Source: a virus
Direction: 5' to 3' (one strand)
Length of the DNA: 55,443 bases
Virus record (IMG/VR): IMGVR_UViG_3300023202_000273
Span: 1-55,443 of that record
This document shows, one piece after another, positions 22,201 through 31,298 of this stretch. The position numbers and the translations under genes were made by a program. Below the pieces are notes generated by a model. It saw only the letters and a program-made list of their open reading frames with translations. It ran no database searches and had not been told where the DNA came from. The first letter of the stretch is position 1. Each line of letters starts with the position of its first letter.

Positions 22201-25200
22201 CGGAAGCTTTTTGTCATACAGATTAACAGCCCACTCCGGAGGTGGAGAATCCTTGATCTCTTCCTCCGTCAAATTCTTGTTGTCTTTGGCCAGCAGTTTC
22301 TCTGTCAAATCCTTGCCAATGTATTTCGGCAGCTCTGACTCAGGCACTGTCACATTGATCGGAGTATCCTGTCCGACTCTTATTGCAGTCAGTTCGTTGG
22401 TCTCCGGGTTGTACTTAATCCCCGTAATGTCAAGACCATACATGTCCTGAACTGTTTTTGAATTCGGGAATGACACGTACTCTTTGTCAGCCCCGTCGGC
22501 CAATGCACGCTTTACACCTAACTCCATCCAGTTGTTTGCAAAGGGGAAGTCTTCGACCACTTTGTCTTTTAAGCGCATGTCATCCCGCGTAGCCATTTCT
22601 GACCGGGCATAGAGATCTGCATCAATCTCAAACTCCTCGCGATTCATCTTTTTATGCCAGTCATCCCCGTACTTGTCGCGCATCTTGTCGCGGTAATCTT
22701 TGAGATCCTCCTCAGCCTTCTCGATCTTTCTCAGAGACTCAGCCTTCTTTTTATCGAACAACTTATGCTCCCGCAGCTCTTTCGCCCAGTCGCTCTGTAC
22801 CTCCTCGACATTGAGCACATTGCTGACGATGGCTTTGCCATCAAACCCTCGGGCGCGAGCATAATGTTCAGCCTCAGCCTCAGTGACGGCACCCTTCCTG
22901 ACAGCCACATCAGGGCCGCCAGATCCAACAGAGGCAGAGGATTTCGCTCCAACAGCTTTGGCTATCCGGGAGGCAATATCAACAATATTTGGGTAATGTT
23001 TTCTCTCAGTGGTCCTAATGTGGACAATGACATCTCCCTCTACCCAGTGGATTTCGGGTGGCGTGTAGCTGTATGGCCCCTCTGCGGTCAATAATGTCTC
23101 GCTGTAGTTCTCATACTTTCCAGGGGCGACATAGTCCTCGTGCAGTGCAGCGTAATCGCGGTCTTCGTCAATGTTCGCCCACTCTAAAGCGTCCTCAAGA
23201 GTGCCCTGAAAATCAGTCATTGTTTGATAATCGTCATCATCGATCATGTGCTCGGAAGTTATGGCCAAAGTATTATCATTAACATAATCAACCTCAAAGC
23301 CCTGATCATCCGCCCACGCCTCTAAAAGCCTAATCCCGGACCGCTTGTCAACCGTCCCTATGCGTAGGTTTTTCTTATTTTCGTGCAACTGGTTGAGCAA
23401 AGATGTTTTTGTCGTATCAGGGTTTTTTTCAAGATACTCAGATAGGCCAAGCGCGTCTATCTCAGATTGCTTAAGTCTCCCTTTTTTTATCATGCCCTTT
23501 ACAACATCGGCCACGCCTTTTTCCTGTGGGATGGCCTCGATTGCGGCGATGAGATCGGATTTCCATTTGCGCAGGTTGCGTAAGTACGTCGGCTGCGATA
23601 TATCAACGGGCGTTTTGACGGTGCTGAATTCAGAGTTCAGATCAGACAGGCTGCCCGTGAATTTTTCCAGGTTCTCCTTGCTGTCAGACGCGGCGTACCC
23701 CTTGAAGTTTCCGGAATCCCAGTACTGCGCCACATGGCCGAAATTGTCACGCAGCATATTCTCGAACTGTTCCGCCGATACCTGGTTTTTGTGCATCCCG
23801 ACCAAGACTTCTTCGGATTTTTCCGCCAGCTCTTTTTCGTCATAGTACTGGTCTTTAAACAAGTCCTTCTTGGCCTCGTTCTCAGCCCACTGGGCATCGT
23901 CATCGCTTTCCCGATAAAATTTCTCTTCGAATAGTGCCACACCGTCAGGTTTTAACACCTCTTTCACCTGCCCGATGTGCGTACCGCGATCATTAGAGAT
24001 GAACTGGAATGTCATCCCCTCGTGAGCGTAGTCAAATTTTTCTCCCGGGGAAAACGGCTCAACGACTGTGCCGTCTGGATCTGTCCATCCCTCTCCGAAT
24101 GGAGCATTGACAAACGTCGCCCCAGGAGCCTGTGGCTGATCCATGAATGTCTGCTCCATGGAATTGTTGGGGTCAACCGAAACCGTCTGGATTTTACCGT
24201 CTGATGCCGACGATATCGCTTTGCCCCACGATCCCTCAGATGCGCCTATGTCAACAACTCTGCCTGAGCCGAGGGATTTGACAATGGCATCTGCAACAGC
24301 CGGCTGGACCTCAAAGTATCCCGGGATGGATGTAGCGATGTGGCGATCGAAGTTTCCGATGTACTTTTTGCGGGTGTCCTGCAACGCTTTGGCAGGCTGA
24401 CCGAGATTAATGACAGGAGAGTACCCCCTCCAATTGGGGGTCCCCCTCCTGCCCTCAGTAACAGATGCGAAAAATTTATTAGATTTTAGAAATGTATCGC
24501 GCTTATCAGGTCCATCTTTTCTTTGGTCATCGGACCGCTCATAATCCGCTCGTACTCGGCCTCGGCCTTCAAGACCCTCTGCTTCAGCGGCGAATCCGGC
24601 CCGTTCTTGACCTTCTCGTACGCCTCCTTCGACGACGGGAACGGCTCTTTTTCTTGAGTAGGCTGGCCCTCCCCAGCGGTCTCGGTAGCTTTCGACGACT
24701 GCGGATATCTTCGGACTGAGAATCCCGTCAAGCCTTCTTTGTAGATCGGGGAATCCGGCGGCTCGTGCCTCACTGATATAATCCTGCCCATGTGGCCTTC
24801 CTTTCCAGTTTTCGTGCTCCGGCATGTCTCCCTCAGAGAAAAACCTCCCGATAGAGATATCGCCGGACACCGTATTTGAGATTATTTCTTCTGCCCCTTT
24901 GTACCAAGGGGTTTGGTTGTCCCCCTCGAATCGTACAATCCTGACCCCTCCCGGCGTCGGAATAACGCCGATCTTCTCCTCTGGCTTTCTGACTGCCCGC
25001 TCAAGAGCCTCCATCTCGGCGGGGGTAACGTCGCGGCCTAATTTAACCCATATCCCGTTTGCCGCTCTCTTGGATCGCCCAGGTAGCGGCATGTGCCACC
25101 CTACACCATCCTGGCGCAGGAAATATCCGTACATCGATGCTGCAGCGTTGAGCTGGTTTTTCGTGCCCTTGTCAACGCCTTGGTTAAACATCATCGGCGC

Positions 25201-28200
25201 AATAACCTGCGACGATGGATTTGATTTGTACTGCCATGATCCAGGCAGTACATACTCACCAACCTCTGGCAGCCCAACCGCTTTTAGTATTTCGCTCTGG
25301 CCATTCTCATCGTTGATCGCCTGCATGATAGCGTGATGAAACTGCAGCCGCTCATCATATGGCGCATCATGTATCCCCGGCAGCAAATCAACCTGCGAAC
25401 TCGGTGTTGCCTCCCACGACAATTGCCCAGACTGGGTGGTGATAAAATCCTTAAATGACCCACCGGCATCAACTCTGTCGCCAGATCTCTTTATAACATT
25501 GAACATCTGGCTCTGAAACCACCGGTTTGATTCCGGCGACATCTCCAGATTGCCCTTTTTATTGCGAACATACTCTATCTTGCCCTGCTTTTTTCCTCGC
25601 GATACGATGGCGGGCGCCTTCGCTTCCCATTTTGTCTTAGCGGCGGTCCATACCGCTGCTTGGACCTGCTGGATCTCAACGCCTTTTTCGTCGGCCAGAT
25701 CCCTGACCATTTCCTCCATTAATGTATACTGGGCATCTGTGGGAGTGTCTTTCAAATACCCAAAAGCCCGAGTCATCCACACATCAATCGTTGCACCCTG
25801 GTCTATGGCCGGGTCGACCTCAACCAATAGGTTATTCCGAAAATTTCGGACCTTGCGACCCTTCAGCAATTCGTTGCTGGTGATATCTCCAGACATGTAT
25901 GCAATCAAAGGCGGCTCGTTTTTGTTGGGGTAACGACCGAGTTTCAGATCCACATCGGTATCACCCCTCGCATCAGCAGACTGCCACCGCCGGAATGCCT
26001 CCATCGCCTGGGATGCATTTTCAGCAACGCCGTTTTGTGGAGACAGGTACGCCAGTACCGACGCGAGCCGCTCCGCATACTCCTCATCCCCGCCAGAAAT
26101 ATCTTTGATCACCTGAGAGCTTTCCTCGTACCACCCCTTCGCTGGCTCTCCCTCATTATATAATTTCCGGATATGACCCCGGAGTTTTTTCATGTCCTCA
26201 ATTTTGGCCACGCTCGGCGGTGCCACTGTGACCTTTCCGGCCTTTGTAACGTGCGGCTGTACCTTCCCGCGGACCCTACGCATATGTTGCGGGGCTTCTC
26301 CACCATCGCTCAGGTCTTGGCGCTGCGCACCTTCTTGATCGCCTTCTGGTACGACTCGTTCCGAGCGACTCTGAGCGCGACCTTCAGCGCGTGGCTTTGA
26401 CTTACCTTCCGGGGCTTTTCGTACTTCATCTGCATACCGCTCTCCTCTGATAAATGTCTGCTGTCGGCCAGAATCTTTGGCTTTGTATAGCTGTTTGTCG
26501 GCTTCCTCAATGTTTTCCCCAATTCCCGCTGAAAACGTAATGCCGGTCAGCCCATCGCCAAAGTCAACTTCTTTCAATGCCTCCCGGGCAACCTCAATCT
26601 TTGGCGCAAGGCTCTCAGCCGTAACACCTTCATTTGGGATAATCGCAAACTCCTCGCCGCCCAGCCTGACAACACTCGCATCATTGCCAAACGTGTTGGA
26701 GAGAATACCACCGAAGGCTTTAAGTACATCGTCGCCTTTCCCGTGCCCGTAGGTATCATTGACACCCTTAAAGTGGTCGATGTCAAATATCGCAGTCGGA
26801 CGATCGATTCCCCCATCCTCATTGGCGATGCCCTCATCCTTCAAATACTCGCGGTTGTTCAAACCAGTGAGACGGTCCTTATGGGCCTTATCCCTCCACG
26901 CAGACACCGTCTTCTCTATGGCATCAACCGACTCGTCAGATGCAGACCTAAGACCATCCTCGATGGCCTTTGCGTCACGGCCTGTAACCTTGGACATCTC
27001 CTTTGCCAGATCAGCTCTTTTATTAATATAATCAATGTTAGACGGTTTGTCAACCCCTTTGTCTGACCCTTCGCTCTTTGCTCTCTCTTCAATGTCAGCA
27101 TACTGCTGGTATTTAATCTCTCTTTTGCGCAGTATCTCCTGTTTATCATCGCCGACGTCAAGCTCTATGTTGGTGTCGAGATCGGGCAGGCGCAACGATA
27201 TCCCTGGCCGCTTATCTTTGTCTCCAATTTTCAGGCCCGGGCGCTGCCGCTCTGACGGAACGCCCTCGGGGATAGCTTCCTTAGCAACGGCTTTTAGTGT
27301 GGCAATGTCTTTCTCATCGCCGAGATACTCAGTATCCGCAAGCTCTGGCTGTTCAACATCATCCGGCTTCTTCTTACGCATATGGTCGGCGGATCCTGTC
27401 TGATCGATGTCAGCCGGTTTCTTATCACGCAGGCTTTTTATCAATCCACGCATTACGTTGCGTGTTCTCGCCTGCTTGTCGCCCATTATCCCTTTGATCC
27501 AGTCGTGTATCTGGCTCCCAAGCCGCGCCAAATCACCCTTGCCGGACTCGTCCGTCAAAAACTCTGCCCCGGCGTCAGCGACGAACTCTTTGAATATCAC
27601 GCGGTCCTTCGCGTCCTCAACCGCCTTCTCTACGCCCTCTGTATTCTCGTTCCCCTCGTTACGGGATCGGACAAGTTCTTCCATCAACTTTATGTCCTCT
27701 TTGTACTCCTGGACCTTTTCCTTGTACTCGTCGGTCTTCTTGTACTCGTCGTAGGCCTCTTGGGCATTCCTGTACACTTCTTCACCAGACTCATAGGCTG
27801 CGTAGTGTGTAAACTCATGTGCGAGTACTTCGCCCACATTGTGGGGGGCAACCGATGGTGAAATAACGATCTCGTGCGCATCCTCTCCTTGCAAAAACAC
27901 ACCCGCGCCCGGTAGCTGTTGGCGCCTACCTTCATGCACAAAACTATCTGCAACCTTTATCTTTAACGGAGTCGCATCCTTGCCCATTTTTTTCTTGACA
28001 TCATCGGCGAAATTCTGCGCCTCATGAAATACCTCTATTTCGCGCCGGCGCATAACCTCGGCCCCGGTCTTTGACCCCAATCCCTTAACAGCTTCACCTT
28101 TCCTCTTTATCGTCTCAATGTCGGCCTCATCTTCAGGGTCGTACTCAACATCAACCTGCCCCTCCCCAGTCTGCTCAATCATTGTACGAACCGATCCGGG

Positions 28201-29751
28201 TATCCCAAAAACCCCGGTGGTAATCGCCATCGGGCCCCACACCTGCTTGAATGTCTCTGTTGCTGTGGCCTTAACGTTCTCCCTAACCTGGCCCCAGTCT
28301 ACATCCTCGCCCATGTCACGCCTTGCTAATTCCCCGGCCATATAGGTTACGATTTCCTGCGGTACCTCAGTCAATGTTTCAGACAGCCATGCCATGGATC
28401 GCTCTGTGCCAACTTTGCTAACTCTTTTCAGCGCCTCACTGGTGATTTTTTTTGCGACCGCATTCTTCAGTTCGCTGAAAGGAACCTTGCCCATTCCAGA
28501 AAGTGTACCCAACTCTCCCAACAACCCATAAACGATTCCAGTATTTACAGATATCGGCAAAGCAATGTCACGAGGGACACCCTTATCAGCCAAGTCCAGC
28601 ATGACTGACCCGGTCCCCTGCTTTGTCCAGTAACCCGTCGCCAGTGCCGGGCCTACCACCGGTATCAAAGACAGGGCTATGCTCTCACCCATCGCCGGCA
28701 GCATCTCTGCTGTAGCCGTCAACGTGTTGCTGGCACCCTCGATATCATCATCTTTTGCCGTCTCCGACGCGCGGGCCCGCATCTCAATCAGCTTACTGAC
28801 CACCTCGTCATTCATGCTGAGATACGCGTCAACCGCCAAATGGTCGATCCCTGTCGTCAAGCCCCCTCTGCTAAAAGCCTTTCCAAGTCCCGGCCTCTTA
28901 TCCTCGATCTCCACCAGTTTGTCTAAAAGTTTTTTAGCCTTTCGGTCTGTCGGGTCTATACCCTCAGCGAATGCAAATGCTTTTTCCCCAGTCTCAACCA
29001 TCTTCTCGCCACGCTTTTTGCGGGCTTTTTTCGATTCGTAAAGGAGAAATGATGACACATCCTCAATTTGGTCTTGCTTGACTCCTTGCCCACGAAGATC
29101 CTTAGCAGCTTTTCGAATGTGATTTGCCACATTCTGTGGGTTTACCCCGGATGCATTGATGCCATACACATCCGCAATTTCACGGCCAGATGACAACTGT
29201 TCGACGCGACGTTTCTCCTCGGACAGGTCAACGTCGGCCATCTCCTTCCCCTTACGCACCATCTCTGATCCAGCCGCACGCACCATCGTCCCCGTCGGCC
29301 CCGGTGTTACCGGAGCCTCCTCTGGCAAACCGATCTCTCCAGCAGGAGTGAATGCAGCAATTGTTTTGTAACCCGGGGCATACGGGATCTTACGGCGCGG
29401 GGCAACATCAATTTCGTCATCATATGGCTTCACGGTGACCGGTTCGGCTGTACCAAGGTCAGTTACCGGCTGTGCCCCCTCGAAAATCCCCTGCGCTACG
29501 ACCTGCGGGTCATCGCCAGCTCCAATACTACGATCTTCCGACGCCGTGGTCTGGACAAGGGTGGATGCAGCGGGTTCAGCCTGTGGCAAAACATCGCTGC
29601 TTTGCAAAGAAGGTATGCCGCCAAATGTTCTGATAAGTTCGTCGTCGTCAGGATACTTATCAACAACGGCCTTCGCCAGCACGTAGTCGTCAATATCAGC
29701 ATACTCTGGGTATTTTTCTTTGACCGCTGCAGAAAAATCAGTTACTCTCAC
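19291..29751 (-). CDS. Giant polyvalent virion protein (3,486 aa) with metallopeptidase, GGDEF cyclase, methyltransferase-like and LPD38-like domains
   Basis: Visible domains: a helical N-terminus (TDFSAAVKEKYPEYAD) common to internal virion proteins; a zincin site (VGEVLAHEFTHYAAYESGEE, about 635-655, with a later KEFVADAGAEF); a GGDEF domain (about 945-1100: DRLTGLNNREYL, FDIDHFKGVNDTYGHGKGDD, RLGGEEF near 1028); a conserved helical domain (YEESSQVIKDISGG to DVWMTRAFGYL, about 1200-1330); a methyltransferase-like segment (VVDIGASEGSWGKAI, about 1828); an EVQSDWAKELRE/NNWMELGVKRAL domain (2310-2420); and an LPD38-like C-terminal region (NLTRDVQTAIANVGG, about 2950; NHYDKIPAWEKAHNFIIP, about 3170). 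As the last gene of the structural operon it is probably ejected with the DNA. GTG 29751 has a weak ribosome site. Confidence 0.9.
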   Translation of the reverse strand: MRVTDFSAAVKEKYPEYADIDDYVLAKAVVDKYPDDDELIRTFGGIPSLQSSDVLPQAEPAASTLVQTTASEDRSIGAGDDPQVVAQGIFEGAQPVTDLGTAEPVTVKPYDDEIDVAPRRKIPYAPGYKTIAAFTPAGEIGLPEEAPVTPGPTGTMVRAAGSEMVRKGKEMADVDLSEEKRRVEQLSSGREIADVYGINASGVNPQNVANHIRKAAKDLRGQGVKQDQIEDVSSFLLYESKKARKKRGEKMVETGEKAFAFAEGIDPTDRKAKKLLDKLVEIEDKRPGLGKAFSRGGLTTGIDHLAVDAYLSMNDEVVSKLIEMRARASETAKDDDIEGASNTLTATAEMLPAMGESIALSLIPVVGPALATGYWTKQGTGSVMLDLADKGVPRDIALPISVNTGIVYGLLGELGTLSGMGKVPFSELKNAVAKKITSEALKRVSKVGTERSMAWLSETLTEVPQEIVTYMAGELARRDMGEDVDWGQVRENVKATATETFKQVWGPMAITTGVFGIPGSVRTMIEQTGEGQVDVEYDPEDEADIETIKRKGEAVKGLGSKTGAEVMRRREIEVFHEAQNFADDVKKKMGKDATPLKIKVADSFVHEGRRQQLPGAGVFLQGEDAHEIVISPSVAPHNVGEVLAHEFTHYAAYESGEEVYRNAQEAYDEYKKTDEYKEKVQEYKEDIKLMEELVRSRNEGNENTEGVEKAVEDAKDRVIFKEFVADAGAEFLTDESGKGDLARLGSQIHDWIKGIMGDKQARTRNVMRGLIKSLRDKKPADIDQTGSADHMRKKKPDDVEQPELADTEYLGDEKDIATLKAVAKEAIPEGVPSERQRPGLKIGDKDKRPGISLRLPDLDTNIELDVGDDKQEILRKREIKYQQYADIEERAKSEGSDKGVDKPSNIDYINKRADLAKEMSKVTGRDAKAIEDGLRSASDESVDAIEKTVSAWRDKAHKDRLTGLNNREYLKDEGIANEDGGIDRPTAIFDIDHFKGVNDTYGHGKGDDVLKAFGGILSNTFGNDASVVRLGGEEFAIIPNEGVTAESLAPKIEVAREALKEVDFGDGLTGITFSAGIGENIEEADKQLYKAKDSGRQQTFIRGERYADEVRKAPEGKSKPRAEGRAQSRSERVVPEGDQEGAQRQDLSDGGEAPQHMRRVRGKVQPHVTKAGKVTVAPPSVAKIEDMKKLRGHIRKLYNEGEPAKGWYEESSQVIKDISGGDEEYAERLASVLAYLSPQNGVAENASQAMEAFRRWQSADARGDTDVDLKLGRYPNKNEPPLIAYMSGDITSNELLKGRKVRNFRNNLLVEVDPAIDQGATIDVWMTRAFGYLKDTPTDAQYTLMEEMVRDLADEKGVEIQQVQAAVWTAAKTKWEAKAPAIVSRGKKQGKIEYVRNKKGNLEMSPESNRWFQSQMFNVIKRSGDRVDAGGSFKDFITTQSGQLSWEATPSSQVDLLPGIHDAPYDERLQFHHAIMQAINDENGQSEILKAVGLPEVGEYVLPGSWQYKSNPSSQVIAPMMFNQGVDKGTKNQLNAAASMYGYFLRQDGVGWHMPLPGRSKRAANGIWVKLGRDVTPAEMEALERAVRKPEEKIGVIPTPGGVRIVRFEGDNQTPWYKGAEEIISNTVSGDISIGRFFSEGDMPEHENWKGRPHGQDYISEARAAGFPDLQRRLDGILSPKISAVVESYRDRWGGPAYSRKRAVPVVEGGVREGQERAGFAAEAEGLEGRGRVRADYERSDDQRKDGPDKRDTFLKSNKFFASVTEGRRGTPNWRGYSPVINLGQPAKALQDTRKKYIGNFDRHIATSIPGYFEVQPAVADAIVKSLGSGRVVDIGASEGSWGKAISSASDGKIQTVSVDPNNSMEQTFMDQPQAPGATFVNAPFGEGWTDPDGTVVEPFSPGEKFDYAHEGMTFQFISNDRGTHIGQVKEVLKPDGVALFEEKFYRESDDDAQWAENEAKKDLFKDQYYDEKELAEKSEEVLVGMHKNQVSAEQFENMLRDNFGHVAQYWDSGNFKGYAASDSKENLEKFTGSLSDLNSEFSTVKTPVDISQPTYLRNLRKWKSDLIAAIEAIPQEKGVADVVKGMIKKGRLKQSEIDALGLSEYLEKNPDTTKTSLLNQLHENKKNLRIGTVDKRSGIRLLEAWADDQGFEVDYVNDNTLAITSEHMIDDDDYQTMTDFQGTLEDALEWANIDEDRDYAALHEDYVAPGKYENYSETLLTAEGPYSYTPPEIHWVEGDVIVHIRTTERKHYPNIVDIASRIAKAVGAKSSASVGSGGPDVAVRKGAVTEAEAEHYARARGFDGKAIVSNVLNVEEVQSDWAKELREHKLFDKKKAESLRKIEKAEEDLKDYRDKMRDKYGDDWHKKMNREEFEIDADLYARSEMATRDDMRLKDKVVEDFPFANNWMELGVKRALADGADKEYVSFPNSKTVQDMYGLDITGIKYNPETNELTAIRVGQDTPINVTVPESELPKYIGKDLTEKLLAKDNKNLTEEEIKDSPPPEWAVNLYDKKLPTWTKKYVKKQFGAETTTIDLGNGPQFTVVVNDRMRDMDGQPMFQRKTMTEERTAPVRWVPMETYKGYLTRKVVEKFSRLEEIQKYIPPANEAQDAMLQQTIMHGKVASQVDDINRTIVDPLVKRIHSYGIPMHDLETYLYARHAQERNEAIAEINPDMSSGSGMSDADAENILQQVRESGKQAQYDRLAEMVYDINRRTRKILSDAGNISEETLAAWENYENYVPLRGISLYEDDDYVVEHEKALKKYKGDAQKAERDLDQRGIYPTKYVSSTRGGGIGRGFSIRGPESKRALGRRSMAENIIANSITQLSDAIVRAEKNRVGQSFLDYATQNQGVKTRIKENGKYRTVNLWDVDTPQMTRRLNPVTGEVEEVVDTKIDDNVMVVKRDGVEHHIRINDPALARAMVNLGADRANKILQMSAQWNRYIAAINTQLNPEFVLTNLTRDVQTAIANVGGLEGLDNAEAAKAVIKTIRGIPGSIKGAYRAQGGDMRGGWAKWYKEFDEAGGRIGFFGLNEVDDIQKRLIKSVEMLEPGNVTSIKRMYRSAGDYVSRLNSAVENASRLSVYRAMREMGVSKAKSAAIAKGITVNFNKKGELGTMVNALYVFSNASIQGNIRMLQAMRNPRVQAIAGAAVVGSLAMAQLSRMVMGDDDDEMNHYDKIPAWEKAHNFIIPMTNGRYAKIPLPYGYNLFWAIGQAIDHGVHNRRKLADATKGLLTTAAATFSPIGSASTLLQTVTPTAGRLMVDLGLNKNFIGRDIWLEQKFGPEKSRAHSAKATTPDVYTKPLQALNELTGGSEYRHGLLDISPEGVEYVYEYMTGGVGKTIERSVNLLNNAVSKKAPAPRNVPIVRRYYGEIESWYDQSLMYDRLVELKRIRAEYDNLVANGERKKAEAFGKRNRQALIMTRKPSKGRSIVSGIESKIREQKKRRRAAYEHNDMDAVKNIDENIEKLTDNLNRQYNKRILGSSEE

Positions 29752-29771
29752 GTATCAGCCTATGTTGACGT

Positions 29772-30938
29772 TTAACGGGTAAATTTGAGGCCCAGCGGGT
29801 TCTTGCCTAAAATTGGCTCGCCCTTACTCTCGATTGGGATCATCTTCGCGGGACGCAGTTGCTGCCCGCTCATACGAGAAACAAACTCAGCATGTGCACG
29901 GCTGACATTCTGCAATTCAGACATCTTTTCCTTGAGTGTGCCTCTCTCTGACCGTATTTTTTCTTTGTATTTTGTGATTTCCTTTTTCACAGACTCAATC
30001 TCTTTTACAATTTTGTCCTTGTCTTCCCCGAATGCCATCGACTGCATTTCCATAAGGCTGGCCAAGTGTCTCTGGGCCTCATCTAACCTATCTGAATAGT
30101 CTTCGGAAATGTCTTTGGTTATTTCGATATCCTTCTGTATGGTCTGGGCGGTTTGCCGTATCGCATCAGCCTGCATTTTCTTTTTGCGCATAAGGTCATC
30201 CTGACCCGATATCGCGGCTCGTTTTGTCCTCTCGCTCTCCCGTTTATACTTCGACTGTTCCGTCTGCTCCTGCTGTAGGCTTTCAATGTAATCCTTTGGT
30301 TGTATAGGGCCCATGCCGCCAGTGGCCTCTATCCCGCCAGCTACCTGCTCTGACAATGGGCCATCAACGCTTCGCATTCCCTGCAAAGCCTGTACGTTTT
30401 GCTGGCCCTTCTGCTTTTCACCGATCCTGCCTTCAAGGGATTTTATTGTTTTCTGCACGCGCTCATCGTCAAACACGCCCTTCCACTGTGCTAATGCCTT
30501 GATCTGTTTTAAAGTGTTCTGGTCATCAACGTTTTCGTCGGATGACGACAGGCTGCGAATTTTGTTGACGACCTCATCCTTCTGGGCCTTTTCGTATTTG
30601 GCCAACCCCTTCCCAACGGTTTTGGTTGCGATCACCATGAAATCGTCTGTTATATCACCATTCGGTGGCACCTCAAGCAGCGACTCCAGCTCATCAGGTG
30701 TGTACCCTATGTACTTCTGCTGCTGTTCAGGAGTCAACTCGTTTACCCTGCCGAGCAATGCCTTTTTTACTACATCGGCCTTGCCTTCCAGGTGCTTACG
30801 CGCCTGTGATGCCTCAATGATTTTTCCAGTATCAGCGATAGCATTACCTATCTGCCCGCCGGCCTTAGCGACCCACGAAAAATCAGGAATATAATTGCGC
30901 TCATCGTGCCCGTAATATCCGCTCATCCCGTTTGCCAC
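29772..30938 (-). CDS. Coiled-coil internal virion protein (388 aa)
   Basis: The sequence is nearly all helical, with long heptad stretches (QQNVQALQGMRSVDG, then EDKDKIVKEIESVKKEITKY and RGTLKEKMSELQNVSRAHAEF). There is no catalytic motif. It lies directly upstream of the giant gene and downstream of another small internal protein, the order seen for podovirus ejection proteins that form a channel across the cell envelope. GTG 30938 is the start (GGCGGCGTAAC upstream). Function is inferred from position and composition. Confidence 0.7.
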   Translation of the reverse strand: MANGMSGYYGHDERNYIPDFSWVAKAGGQIGNAIADTGKIIEASQARKHLEGKADVVKKALLGRVNELTPEQQQKYIGYTPDELESLLEVPPNGDITDDFMVIATKTVGKGLAKYEKAQKDEVVNKIRSLSSSDENVDDQNTLKQIKALAQWKGVFDDERVQKTIKSLEGRIGEKQKGQQNVQALQGMRSVDGPLSEQVAGGIEATGGMGPIQPKDYIESLQQEQTEQSKYKRESERTKRAAISGQDDLMRKKKMQADAIRQTAQTIQKDIEITKDISEDYSDRLDEAQRHLASLMEMQSMAFGEDKDKIVKEIESVKKEITKYKEKIRSERGTLKEKMSELQNVSRAHAEFVSRMSGQQLRPAKMIPIESKGEPILGKNPLGLKFTR

Positions 30939-30939
30939 G

Positions 30940-31293
30940 TTACGCCGCCTTTCTTGCTTTGTAAACTTCCTGCATAGCTCTCCGCCACTGCATATTTGCT
31001 CCAGACATCGACATGATGTTCATGCCTACATTTCGGAGGTGTTGGTTTTTCATCTGCTTCGACAACTTCATCCTTTCGAAAAGGTTCTGTTGCATGCCGA
31101 TCTGGAACCTCTCTTTTTCGGCCTTGCGCTTTTCTTTCTGCTGCTCTTTCATGTCTTTACGGATAGTTTCGGCCTGTTCAAGAGATGCGTCTCGCGCTTC
31201 CCCTACGGCCTTCTTTTGCATCAAGCCAGCGGTAATCGTACCGCCGGCTCCAACGATCCCGCCAATTAAGGCCAATACTGCTGCTGTTCCCAT
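30940..31293 (-). CDS. Internal virion protein with an N-terminal membrane segment (117 aa)
   Basis: Residues 3-25 are hydrophobic and glycine-rich (AAVLALIGGIVGAGGTITAGL), a likely membrane helix. The rest is a long basic helix (KDMKEQQKEKRKAEKERFQI) and a C-terminal QWRRAMQEVYKARKAA. This matches small ejection proteins of P22- and T7-like phages that insert into the host membrane early in infection. ATG 31293 follows AGGATAAC. Confidence 0.7.
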   Translation of the reverse strand: MGTAAVLALIGGIVGAGGTITAGLMQKKAVGEARDASLEQAETIRKDMKEQQKEKRKAEKERFQIGMQQNLFERMKLSKQMKNQHLRNVGMNIMSMSGANMQWRRAMQEVYKARKAA

Positions 31294-31298
31294 TTTTG

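Noticed and set aside
24420-24460. CCCCC/GGGGG hairpin inside the giant gene
   Set aside because: It is within coding sequence with a sensible protein reading and no T-run; a chance GC palindrome is enough to explain it.
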